From Oscheius onirici (Eukaryota > Nematoda > Chromadorea > Rhabditida > Rhabditidae), in the NCBI GenBank assembly GCA_932521025.1, contig OW051473.1, positions 2,976,001 through 3,040,000 on the forward strand: DNA of 64,000 bases, in the 5' to 3' direction. The notes below the pieces were generated by a model. It searched no databases, was not told where the DNA came from, and saw nothing but the letters and a program-made list of their open reading frames with translations. The translations under genes and the position numbers were made by a program. Each line of letters starts with the position of its first letter. Positions within the stretch are counted from its first letter, which is position 1. Of the stretch, positions 25,531 to 36,388 are shown one piece after another.

Positions 25531-25536
25531 TTTATT
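25531..25536 (-). terminator. Candidate polyadenylation signal of the Rab gene
   Basis: AATAAA on the minus strand, about 255 bases past the Rab stop codon and inside the opposite gene's 3' region. Confidence 0.3.
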
Positions 25537-25791
25537 TCTCTTTTTGTTGCGAGAGCACATGGCATACAAAAATGATGAAACTGAAAAAAGACACCCGTTA
25601 GATGTTTCGTGACGGTTCAAAAATAGCACCAGTGTGCTCCAGCAGGATAAAGCTTGTTCGAAGCAAGTGAAAATGGTAAGGCATCATGCAGTCAACTGAA
25701 ACCCATAGAAGGGAAGGGAAAGAACTTTGCAAAAATGGCTGAAACACAAATTGAGACCAATAATTAGTTCAAGCAAAAAGCTTAAGATTGC

Positions 25792-27379
25792 TTAAACAAA
25801 AGTCGGCTCTGGAGCAGAGCTGCAACACGAGCTTGTCTTGCTACTCTTTTGTTCGTATCCAACAACCCCGTCAATGTGGAAGGCGGAAGCATATTCCTGA
25901 ATCATTAGGATATGGTTGAGTTGGTCACAAATACGCCTACCTGTTGATCGTCTGAATCGTCAGAGTTCATGTTAGCCGCACAGGCTCGTTCTCTCATAGC
26001 TGCTGCTAACGTGTGAAAAGCATCCTCACAGTTGATACCTGTAATGGTTGTTCAAAAATGAACATGGTTGGAAGTTTTACCGGTTTTTGCTGACACTTCA
26101 TACAGAGACACTCCTAGCTTCGACGCTAGTTTTTCAGCACGATTGAAATCTACCTAAAAGGTAACGAATAAATTAGTCTGTCAACTGTAGGCATTGCGGC
26201 GTGACTCAAATGTCAGATGCCTCTTGCGATATTTCAAATGGAATGCCAGCGCACATGTTCTTACAAGTAGTAGCGATGTCCTGACTTTGTTTGATCCCTT
26301 TTATTGGAGAAAGTGGGCGAATTTATGGTCTGACGGCAAGAACCCATTATTGATCTCAAGAGGTGCATTTTAGCGTTTTCTTGCTGCTATTGCCCCCTCA
26401 TTAAAACCCAAAGCAGTCTTTCATGAGAAATGACTGCTCAAACACTCACTTGAAAGCACGAAAATAGATGCTTTGCGTTCAAATGAAACCGCACTCAAGT
26501 ACAGATTCTACCTGATATTTCGTGTCATTTGACGGGTGTGATCAAACATGGGCATTGGTGCGCAAGGCGGAACAGCGACAGCCATTCTGTTCGGCGCTGG
26601 ATCGTACAATTGATCGGCTCAAAGAGACAAACACCCGGAACATGCATTAGCAGACGATAATTGTTCCAATGGCTTTGTGAACAGACTCTTTAGGCTCTAA
26701 TGACGGACGTTTTAATTAACTTCTCGAATATAGCGGAAAACGTTCCCATGGCGTGCCAAAATGACCTTATGATAGACATCGCACTGTCAGTCGCCATACC
26801 TGCCAGCGCGTTACTGATCGCACTTGGGCGTCTAACTAAACTAAAATCAGAAAAATATTTACCTTTTTGTTGTCTTCGAGGTCCGCTTTGTTGCCAACAA
26901 TCATTAGAACAGCATTGGGTGGAGCATTTTTTTTAATCTCCTTCAGCCAGTATTGTTCCAAATTCTCGAAAGATTTCTCGTTTGTCATGTCATAGACGCA
27001 CATGACACCATGTGCCGAATGATAGTACGAGTTATAGATGGTCCGATACCTCTCCATGCCAGCGGTGTCCCACAGTTCCAACCGGATCTGTAAGAGCATC
27101 TAGGTAAATATTAGACGTTGACGGCTCACCTTGTCTCGACCGACTTTGATAGTCTTCAGCTTGAAATCAACTCCCAGCGTACTTATGTGGTCCAAGCGAA
27201 ATGAATTTTCGGCAAAACGCAGCAGGATGCATGATTTGCCGCAGTTATGATCGCCAACAACAACTATCTGGAAACATTTTGGTTATGAATGAAATATATG
27301 AAATGCCTATGCAATAGGAAAGTCGTGTTCTAGTCAAGTGTAGTAGAAAACTTACTTTAAACAAATGATTGTAGCTCAT
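25792..27379 (-). CDS. Atypical Rab-family small GTPase
   Basis: Small GTPase of about 200 residues. N terminus MSYNHLFKIVVVGDHNCGKS contains the P-loop GxxxxGKS, switch I has STLGVDFKLKTIKVG (Rab-like), the guanine-specific motif is NKAD, and the G5 motif is SAKTG. YNSYYHSAHGVMCVYDMTN is also Rab-like. Three oddities stand out. The G3 motif is WDTAGMERYRTIYNSYY, so the catalytic Gln is Met and intrinsic GTP hydrolysis is probably poor. The P-loop has His-Asn-Cys where Rabs usually have Ser-Gly-Val. The C terminus is SSCCSSAPEPTFV, so the Cys pair is 11 residues from the end and does not fit a geranylgeranylation motif. A long intron of about 700 bases (26157-26862) splits it after NKADLEDNKK. 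I could not assign it to a named Rab. Confidence 0.83.
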
Positions 27380-27704
27380 TGCTGCGCATGGAGGGTTGTG
27401 GCGCGCAGTGTGGGCGGGGCCATGATTCATATATGTACACAGGACGACCACAAAGGTCGCGCCTCAATTATTGGTTGCTCATGGAGATTTACAGGTCCTG
27501 ATAACACCTTCAGCTTATCTTAATTGCTTGACCCCTTTGTCTGTAAACAGTTAGAAATACAAAACCTTTATTAGAGACTAGTCTGGAGATTCTCTGAGAA
27601 ATCAATAGAAAAGATATGGACAGTATTCACAGCAAGAACAGAAACTACATACAATATGGCGAGAAAACAATATGTAAGATTTGCTTGGGAAGTGATGGCG
27701 GAGT
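27380..27704. other. Intergenic gap between HID-1 and Rab genes
   Basis: Same-strand neighbours about 325 bases apart. It holds the HID-1 polyadenylation signal; nothing else was recognised. Confidence 0.5.
27567..27572 (-). terminator. Candidate polyadenylation signal of hid-1
   Basis: AATAAA on the minus strand, about 135 bases past the HID-1 stop codon. Confidence 0.45.
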
Positions 27705-30532
27705 TTATATTTTTGTTATTTCGAATAGCTTCACTTGGGTGTCGAACCATATAGGCGGGTTTGCGTTTCTGAAATTACTAGCAGTTTTTGGTATTCGGGC
27801 TTCAAACCTGAGGTAGATAATTCCCCACATATACGTTCTGAACCAGTGGTTGGTTCCTGCATTTGCTTGATATTTCCGGATGAGAATGGGATGCGGTACG
27901 GGCAGAAGACCAACAAGAGTTCCATGCTGCAGAAACTTCAAAATCTCGCTCTCATCAGTGAGTCCTCTGAAGAATAAAAAAGATTTTGAGAAAGCTAACA
28001 AAAACACTTGTCTATGCAAATTTTTTCCACTTGTGGAACAAGAACTTGCAACAGCCTCATAATTGTTTGGAGAGGCAACTTTGCTTTCCACTGTTCCGCC
28101 CATTCAGATGTCGCCACCCATTCTGAACTCTGTTTTGTAAAATAGAAGAAGCCCATACCGTCTCCAACTGCGTTAGAACCTTCAAATCCAACACCAGCAT
28201 CCGTCATTGACGAGACCTGAGGAGTCGCCGCCAATCCAGCTGTTGTTCCACTAGTGGATGGAAGTTGTGGCGGGTAGGATGCAGTTGGGCTTTTCAGTTG
28301 GTCTACCATGTCATCTCGAGCTACAATAAAAGTAGGAAAACTTAAACAAAATCTCACCTTTTCCCTTCCTTCCACTTAAAGTTTTTGCGATAGACGCGCT
28401 GTCCACGGGCAGATTAGCCAGTTGGTAGAAAACCTGCCGTTTTCGGATAATGGTATAGATGAGATTGGAATTGCCTAAAGTTGGGAATCATTGAACCATT
28501 AAGAAAGCCGGTTACCGTCAAACTGGTATTGGATAATGTTGTTGAACACCTCGAGCAAGAAAAACACAAGGTGATGGTTAGTAGGTGAGGAGAAGAGGAA
28601 CCAGGGAGTAGAGAATGCTTCGACCAAATGAAGAAGTTTGTTGGCAGCCACCATGGATATGGATTTTAAGTAAGGGGAAACTGAAAAAACGTCAAATGAT
28701 TGGAAGAGTGAAGAACCAACCGTTTACTATGATAGTAAGAAGACAGTCGAAAAGTGACTGCAATCTGTGATTTCCGGTTGTAATAAGCTTATGAAACACC
28801 TGAAAGACGTAAATGGGCAAATTTCATTAGAACTAACCATGATGAGAAGATCGGCATGTGTGCCGTTGAACGATTGCACATCGATTTGAGCCTTGCCAGT
28901 ATACGGCTTGTTCAACCGGACACCAAAGTTTCTTTCTCCACTGAGTAGCAAAATTAGGAACACTCCCATGTGTATCAATCCAACACGTCCTGAACCAATA
29001 AACTACGCTAATATTTTTAAGACCAACCTCCGTCGTTACGCGCATCTGCGATATGATATAAAATTGGGACGAGAATTTCGAGAACATCTGATGTCTTCAA
29101 CACGTAAAACATGAATTTCTAAAAAACGATTAGTAGTTTATAAAATAGAAAATGTACCTGATTGACTTCGCAAAACTTCCATAGTAGGACTAGAAGCTCT
29201 TGATGAAAATTGATCTTTTTAGTTGAATTGGGTAGATATGACGAGGATAGGGGATTGGATAGAAGTCTGGTAATACCCTGAAAAAAAAAACGTTGAGCAA
29301 CACACAAACACGCTTACTTTAAGCATAAAATCAAAATCTTCTTCTCTATGGATTCGACTCAAATAGTTTACAAAGTAATTATCTGCATAACCGCTCTCGT
29401 CTGCAGATGGCTGACTATCTCTGTCTAGGCAGACAATGAGTACCTAAACATAGTAAAATAGCAAAACTTAAAATTTGTCTTTACCTGCAAGGCGATCTCT
29501 ACCAGAGGTTCTCGGCTGTCATTGAACAGGAGATAGTTGTATGGCAAACCCATACCCACGGGATCATATGCACAGACAATGTTTAAGAGAGACGTAAAAA
29601 GAGGAAGAACATGCTTGTTCTCCCCAGATGTAAATCTTGAGATCCATCTTAACCGGTGCTCGTCTGAAATCAAAGTAAGCTAAGTTTTTCAAAACAACGC
29701 TACCTGTAACGGGTGCATAGATGACTTCAGAAAAGCAGGTGAGCAGAAGTTTGAGAATCTCAGTCCTGTGCAGATCATATTGAGCGTTTTGCACCGGTTT
29801 TGTGCCAAAGCCCACACCTGCTTCCCAGATGTACTCACAGGAGTCGATGGAAGATAAGTCGTCTACTTTTTCCTTTAGCTCAATAATATTGATATCGAGA
29901 TTATATACTCACAGATGCAGAAGACTGTCCAGACACTGTGAATGAGGGGCAGAACAGAAGATCAGAAAGCACTCCAAGTAGCAAACTGGCTAACGGAGCA
30001 GTATTGTCTCCCTAGAAGAAGAAAACGTAAAGAAAATGATAGCTAAAAGGTACCTGAGGTATCGGCGACCAAAAGTACCCTCTCCACTCGGCATCTTCGA
30101 ACATAAACGGCAAGAGTCTCGTCAAAAGCCGAATGTAGTTGATTACCTGAAGAAATGAAGTGAAAATGGAAAAATGTACAAACCTTGGACGGAACGATGA
30201 TTCCCGGATTATCACGAGCATTCGATAATTTTTCATAAGTTTTGTAGCATAACGTCGCTAGATTTTTTGGAGAGTCGTCTCTGAAAAACAATTTTTCGTA
30301 TTAAAATACGTATTGGCATACCTCAGTTTTCTGATGTCGTCTCCAGGAATAAGACCGAAAACTTCAGTGGCAGTTTTGCTATTGTCAGGAGTCCAAAACT
30401 GATCCCAGAAAGCATCATCCTCCTGCATTTGTTTCTATGCTCAAAACTTAATGGAACTACCTTCTTCGACGCTTTGTTGGTCAGATCCAAAACCGCATCT
30501 CGAAAATTGATTTTACTGCCCTGTTGACCCAT
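27705..30532 (-). CDS. hid-1: HID-1 homologue, dense-core vesicle maturation protein
   Basis: Complete gene of about 15 exons for a HID1-domain protein, a peripheral Golgi protein needed for dense-core vesicle maturation and neuropeptide release. The N terminus MGQQGSKINFRDAVLDLTNK keeps Gly2 and Ser6, fitting the N-myristoylation site known in this family. Conserved blocks follow in order: LATLCYKTYEKL, FEDAEWRGYFWS, PLFTSLLNIVCAYDPVGMGL, LLSNPLSSSYLPNSTKK, GVFLILLLSGERNFGVRLNK, KLPLQTIMRLLQVLVPQVEK, GLTDESEILKFLQHGTLVGL and WFRTYMWGIIYL, ending VKLFEITKI. All correspond closely to vertebrate HID1. The variable Ser/Thr-rich part lies before the KLPLQTIM block, as usual. The stop lies 326 bases before the Rab start, on the same strand. 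Confidence 0.92.
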
Positions 30533-30921
30533 AGTTCAATAAATAAACCCTAAAAATTATTGGTTGGACCATAACAGAGACTTGAAAGCAAATTTGCTTC
30601 TCGGAGCAGAGTCTATGCTCCATATTAAATGGCCGCGACGCAACCGCCACACGGGACACAGTTGATCGGGTCGGCTTTAAGAACAATGCGGGCGACCTAA
30701 ATATCGCGCAAACAACGCAACCTATTAATTCGATCGTCTAAATACTCGATAGTTCTGTTCGAACACCTGTTTTTAAACTGTTTATTAACAGGAACAAAAG
30801 TCAATTGGCAACAAATGGTATTTTTATAGTACAAGTAAGTAATCGTGCTGCATTGAGAATACTGCAAAAAGACCCAGAGTAAAGGAGAACTGTTTTCAGC
30901 AAAAGCTACCAGAAACAGCAA
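30533..30921. other. Intergenic gap upstream of hid-1
   Basis: Holds the hid-1 5' flank and the polyadenylation signal of the cysteine-rich gene. No exon was recognised. Confidence 0.5.
30781..30786 (-). terminator. Candidate polyadenylation signal of the cysteine-rich gene
   Basis: AATAAA on the minus strand, about 135 bases past the stop codon at 30922. Confidence 0.4.
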
Positions 30922-32507
30922 TCAGTTGTCAATGAAACGAAGCTTAGCAATATCTTGCCGTTGCTCGTTTGTGAATGCGTCCACATCTGAACCGAGGTTG
31001 ATTGACATCTGTCTAAATTGAACACACCTGGTCGATAAAATCGGTCATCATATGGCCATCCATTTCGTATTTGATGCATTAAAAATCTTTGGGCCATTGC
31101 TTTTTTCTCCTGTAAATGAAATACCGGGTTGAGTCAATGAATAAAGGTACCTCTCCGTTCAACAGCTCTGATGCTTTTCCTCGATTCAAAGTCTGAGCTG
31201 GAGCAAAATTATTGTCAAAAGTTTGTGTTCTGATTGCATGAGCTCGTGCCTTAAACATTAAATGTTAATCATAGCCGTGTTCCTGTACTCTCGGCGTAGT
31301 AGTTGGCTCTTCCGTTGTGGTGAAAACCACCAAAGGCTCTGTTGTTTCAGCTTCTGTGGTAGTTGAAACATTAGTTTCTTCTTCCGAGAGTAGAATTGGC
31401 AATGACGGTACATGTTTACTTGGAGAAACGGCTACAGCAATAGGGAGAGCATTCACGCGAGATTTCTGACCGAGGTTCTCACCACTGGCCAAAATGTTTG
31501 GTCTTCTTTCCACGGAGCCGGATACTGAAATAAAGTTAGTTGGAGAAAACGGTCACAAACCCAAAGGAACGTTTACGAGCTGCCTTGGCCTTGCTCTCAA
31601 CGGAGAAGACGTGGTCAATTCTGACACTGGATCGAGTTTGTTCAGTGCGTATTCTAACTTCTCGCAACAAATTGGCCCTCCTTCACCGCCGTGGCAGAAC
31701 TGATTAAACTAAAGCATGAACTTGTTGAAATATCCAACTAAAGCTTACACCACGACATCTTGTTTTTGACGTGCACTTTTTAGCATTACCATAGTGGTCA
31801 AGAATACCAATAGATCCTTCAGGACAATCTGCAAAAACACACATTTCTTTCAAGGAGCATGATACCATGTTCAACTGTTTCAGGCGATGCAGTCGTAGTC
31901 TTCATTTTTCTTCTTTTAAGCACCTTCTTCACAGAAGAAACCGACATTATTTCTGCACTGGCTTGCACAGGTGGTGCTTTCTCACAGCAAATGAAAGCCA
32001 AACCGACGTCTGTGCAAAACATTGTTTCCTAAATACTTTATCGACCCGACTGTGAGTGAATCAAACCTGAGGGCATTGTCTGGTCCTTGGACTGCATTTC
32101 AATGGCATGCCGTGAGAATCCAGAACTGTCAAAGATGCCTTTGGACAAGATGGCAAATTGTTGGGATTTGGTTCATTGCTTGGACAGCACATATCTAAGG
32201 TTTTCATTTGTTTGAGAAAATGGATTTCTTACAGTTCATGCCGGAAAAATAGCACGTGTGAGAAGGGCCACATGTCGACATCGCCGAGGCAGCTACATCA
32301 TTTTTAAGGCAACAACCGCTAAAAAATACCTGGCAGACATTGCAGCAAACTGCCATCGTCGTGAATAAGAGCCTCCTGATTATTGGGACATGTGGGATGT
32401 TGTGCTTAAAAATCCATGGATTAAAATGACACAAAGCGTTTTGGAAAGACCAAAAACAAACCTTGCGAAAATGTTGAGATGAATAAAAAGAGAAGTGCGG
32501 TAATCAT
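30922..32507 (-). CDS. Secreted protein with nematode cysteine-rich repeats
   Basis: Begins with a signal peptide, MITALLFLFISTFSQ, split by an intron. Three copies of a cysteine-rich module follow: CPNNQEALIHDDGSLLQCLP with CGPSHTCYFSGMNYMCC; CPKASLTVLDSHGMPLKCSP with ETMFCTDVGLAFICC; and CPEGSIGILDHYGNAKKCTS with FCHGGEGGPICC. The spacing CP...GxxxxC...C...CC resembles the lustrin-type or WAP-like cysteine repeat expanded in nematode secreted proteins. The rest is low complexity, with a Thr-rich linker (TTTEAETTEPLVVFTTTEEP), and ends RQDIAKLRFIDN. No enzymatic motif is present. A cuticle or extracellular-matrix role is inference only. The final exons depend on a 39-base intron at about 31247-31285; without it the frame would close at 31265. 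Confidence 0.7.
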
Positions 32508-32788
32508 CGACGACTCTTGTGAGTATCCGACTGGCCTAGATCTACTGCGCCGACTAACCCAATGTCTCCCTAACAGACCCAAGGACGCAACGTACTTTCT
32601 CTTCCCGAGTACTATCCATCAAAACGACATTGGTATTTGCGTATTCTGCTGATAAAAGATTTCACTTTTTTAGTTAGTATTGTCTGTCTTACTCGTCCAT
32701 ATAAACAGCCTGGGCTTGTCATGTGTGCCCAGATACCTGAGGGCCCACTGGTCAACCAATCGATTTGTTTGCTCTATTCGGATGACAC

Positions 32789-33491
32789 ATGCGGTGTCTG
32801 GCCTTCTTCACTCTTACTTGTACAGTTCTTGCCTCTTTTCATGAAGAGGAGCTCTATGGTCCACTAGGACCTCCAACCACTCCTCGACCAAACCGACCGC
32901 AACAAACCAGGTTTGAATCTAAAAGTGACTATTTACTGGTTTAGATCATTGTCCGGGACAGTCGCCACTGACGGGAATTATGCTTACAACGACGAACTCT
33001 TTGAAATAATGACTCTTTGGGTCCTAAAAGGCTTTGCCATATTCAAAATAAAGCAGTACAACGATCGGGTTTACTTGGACCGAACAAGAAGGAGCTACTG
33101 GTACGGCGATAGATACTATAAACTGGTAAGAAAATCAGCTCGGTATATGTTTATTATTTTCAGGACAATTTGTACTATTTGGATACCAGAGACACATGTG
33201 CGTATCGAATGAATGAAACCCAGAGGAAGAACTTATACTACGAGGACGATAATATGCCCATATTTGATATTTTCTATCAGTTGGTAATTGACGAAAAACA
33301 TATAAAACATATATTTCAGATGTCAACGGTACGTTGAATTTTGCTGTGGCTTGGATTGTTGTAAATATACCGACATGGGACGCACACGAGGAGAACAAAA
33401 GCCACCTCGTACTCCTTGGGACATCTCACCAAACACCAATATCATCATCCCGTTCATTGTCATTATCAGCATGCTTATATTTTTCGAATGA
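32789..33491 (+). CDS. CX-module single-pass membrane protein
   Basis: Small nematode-type membrane protein. Signal peptide MRCLAFFTLTCTVLASFHEE is followed by a Pro-rich segment and a hydrophobic, Tyr-rich stretch (WVLKGFAIFKIKQYNDRVYL, SYWYGDRYYK). The CX module follows, with DTCAYRMNETQ and CQRYVEFCCGLDCCKY; its CYVxxCCGxxCC pattern is diagnostic for this nematode domain. A terminal hydrophobic helix (IIIPFIVIISMLIFF) ends the protein. The last splice uses the donor CA|GTTGGT so that the CQRYVEFCC frame is kept. The function of CX-module proteins is unknown. It sits 150 bases upstream of the next gene on the same strand. Confidence 0.72.
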
Positions 33492-33634
33492 AATGATTCC
33501 TCTTATTTGCATTCTCTACACTCCGTTTAGCGGCGTCATACGAAAAGGGCGGAGTCGGAAATTCTTCAGTTGAGCGCAATAAGAGCAAACCTTTGAACCC
33601 AAATTTCTTTTCCTCTACCCCATTTTACATTTTC

Positions 33635-33636
33635 AG
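33635..33636 (+). promoter_or_regulatory. Candidate trans-splice acceptor of the GCLM gene
   Basis: TTTTCAG ends four bases before the start codon and 144 bases after the stop of the upstream gene, so this may be an internal operon acceptor. Confidence 0.45.
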
Positions 33637-33640
33637 AAAA

Positions 33641-35258
33641 ATGGCAGATAGTCAGTTCGCAAATCAGCTTGGAAAGCTTCACAAGTTCCGCGTTCACACG
33701 GGAAACATCAACACCTACGTCGAACTGAAGCTCAAAAGATATAAGGTGAGCGTTTTCGATACTATTTTTTTAAAAATTACTACAGCTCCGACGTACAGAA
33801 TTTAAGAAAATTATATATTTAGGATTCCGCAGAAGAACTGTCTGCCTGTCTCGATATTCAGCTTCAAGCTGATCCGCTAGGAAGTTCTGTGAAGTAAGAT
33901 TTTTTTTTTTGTTTCCTACGTTTCGATTTCAGTGTCAGCGAAGACGGAACGTTCCTCCTCTGTGACAATGCTCATATTGACCACTATGAGAGGGGAGACT
34001 TGAAAATCACTCTCAAGGTTTGTCTGCACAACAGATAACACAAAAAACGTTGCTTAGGTTTTCCTATCGTCATGGAATCCAGAAGAGCTGAGAGAAAGTG
34101 TCGACTGTCTTATGTCCGAGCTGAAAACTCAAAACATTGAGCTTTTGATCATCGCCACGCCCGAAGTAGAGTACGTCGATGGAGAATCTGATGAAGAAGA
34201 GCTCGCTCGATGGTTAAATCTGATCAAGGTATATTTTATATCGTTCATTTTTTACATAAGCGAGTTTTTTTTAAAGAGTTTTTCCAAAACCTTGTTTACC
34301 CAGCTGATTTCCGTGAAAATTCCTGGCAGAATGACAATGACGTCAGTTATGCTGACAAATGAAAGCGCAGGCTTACATCACGTTTCAGCCTTTGTGGGAA
34401 TTCCTGGTTACGCTTGTCGACACTGGAAAAGTGGCATCTTTGGGAATTGCTGAGGGAACTGTGACACAGCTTCGTGCTCTTATCGATGAGTACGATGTAC
34501 GACCAACGGTTGATCATCTACGACACGATGGATGCTGCGCGGTAGGAGACATCTTTTTGTTATGAAAGGTCATTCAGGTACCAACAGAACTGAAAGACTT
34601 CGCCGATCATCATTCGATTTCTCTTCTAACTCACAATGATCCTCATCCATTCCCAACTACCAATGTTAGTTTGTTACACATTTTGTCTGAACTTTGTTCG
34701 CTTTTCGTATTATTTTAAATCAAAAACGGCACTCATGCAAGAGAAGATTCTACTAGAAAAAAACCATATTGCGCCCCTACGCAATTTTCGACGTAATATA
34801 CCTAGAAACATATTTATCGAGACTCAGATTTAAACATTATTTCCATACAGATGCACTTTTCCTAAATAATGAAATTCCCCTTTATCGATCGGTTTCGACC
34901 CTACCATTCCACTTCAGTAGCACTCAGTAAAACACCTTTTCGTGCAGCAGCTGCACGCCATGAGGAACCCGTGAACGATGTGTTCTTTCTTACCTGCAGG
35001 AAAAGTCGCAATCCTAGACAGCTGCATTTAATGAGATCTTTGAAATATTGAAAACCTTTCAGGTGTTCCACGATTTCTGCAACATCGGAGACAAGGAAGC
35101 ACCCGCCTGTGATCCGAGGTTCAAGGCTACTTGGGCTGCAAGGTACTGAATAGCTTTAAATGTCTGCTAATGATCCAATTAGATATACCGTATGGGTTCG
35201 ATGTCGCTCTATTATGGCTTCGAAGGGATATATCGTCCAGTTTGAACGGAAAGAATAG
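33641..35258 (+). CDS. Glutamate-cysteine ligase modifier subunit (GCLM)
   Basis: Regulatory partner of the catalytic subunit in the first, rate-limiting step of glutathione synthesis, in the cytosol. The N terminus MADSQFANQLGKLHKFRVHT leads into an aldo-keto-reductase-like fold. Conserved blocks are LKITLKVFLSSWNPEELRES, LIIATPEVEY, WEFLVTLVDTGKVASLGIAE, LRALIDEYDVRPTVDHLRHD, LKDFADHHSISLLTHNDPHP and VWVRCRSIMASKGYIVQFER, ending KE. The LLTHNDP and final VxCRSIxxSKGYI blocks are specific for GCLM. Exon junctions between 34229 and 34371 are uncertain; a 12-base microexon there is possible. The intron from 34672 to about 35062 is unusually long for this window. The polyadenylation signal lies at 35394. 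Confidence 0.85.
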
Positions 35259-36388
35259 AGCTCACTCAAAAAATATCTACAAGATGTGATATATGTACCT
35301 GGTTTCGTGATTCCTATTCCTCGAGCTTGCAAATCTCGAATATTTAAGTGCCATACATATTTTGACATAGCTCATAGATTTTCAATAAAGTAAATTCTTT
35401 GGCCTTTCAGTGCAAACATGTGTTCACAATAAGACTTAAAATTGCGTTGTGTGAGGATTTCTCTTTCGGGCAACAACAAAAGGGAGAAGGAGGTAGGTCT
35501 TAGAATCAATTATTAAAGCCTTCCGTTAAAGTAGTATAAACAAGCCGCAGCATCTTCTTGCGCATCAGCCATTACGCTCCTTTTTACATCTTTATATTTG
35601 CTTTGAAAAGTCAATTGTAGATAGCTTAACAATCAAAATTTATTTTCTAAAAATAGCCTTTAATTTGTTTACAAAGACGGGTCTAGTTAGTAACTTAATC
35701 ACAATTAATAATGAATGTTGCGTGATACTCAATGTAAATTTGATCTTCTCCTTCAGTTTTGCTCACCACCCGTATGCTCCGACTACCTAATTAGCTTTTT
35801 TAACAGAAAAGTTAAACAATCAACGTTTCTGAATGATATTTTGTCAAGAGGAAAATGAGAGGTCTTGCAGAGGTTAGGATAATAAGAAAAGAATGATTTA
35901 TTGGAAGTAGTGCCGCCGCGGGACCACTTGAGCACCAGCCGCATGTTCCATTAGCAACGTGCTTGTTAGGCTGTCGATGCTTTTGTGCATGCACACATTT
36001 CTCAGGAAGATTAATAAATGGGCGCGTCTCACGGCACGTACTTCTTACCAGAGATGCTTTAACACCTCTTCAAGTAGTTTTTTAGCTCCTTCCTGTTAGA
36101 ACTTTCTTTTGAAAAGAGATCTTTGTAGCTGAAGACACATGAATCACTTAACACAATTAACCCCCAGGGAAGCCACGTCTAAGAAGCACTTTTGTGGCAA
36201 AGAGGCGTCCTGTCTTAAAGCCTCCCAATCAACCTTGTCCAAATGTGTTTGGTTTGATTTCATTTGCGCCTCACACAAACTTCATTATCTGCCACCAATA
36301 CCCCATTATTCTTCCTTCCAAAATGTGTCCTCTTTCTTGAAGTCTCGCTTTCTCTAGCGTTAATTTCAGAAGAGCTTAGGACAAGGAA
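35259..36388. other. Gap of 1.1 kb without a recognised gene
   Basis: AT-rich. Contains the GCLM polyadenylation signal near its left end; otherwise only short unassigned open frames. Confidence 0.5.
35394..35399 (+). terminator. Candidate polyadenylation signal of the GCLM gene
   Basis: AATAAA about 135 bases after the stop codon. Confidence 0.5.

Larger units (their letters stand above)
25372..25791. other. Convergent 3' ends of syg-1 and Rab genes
   Basis: Contains AATAAA for the plus-strand gene and TTTATT (AATAAA on minus) for the opposite gene about 20 bases further on, so the two transcripts may overlap at their ends. Nothing else was recognised. Confidence 0.5.
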
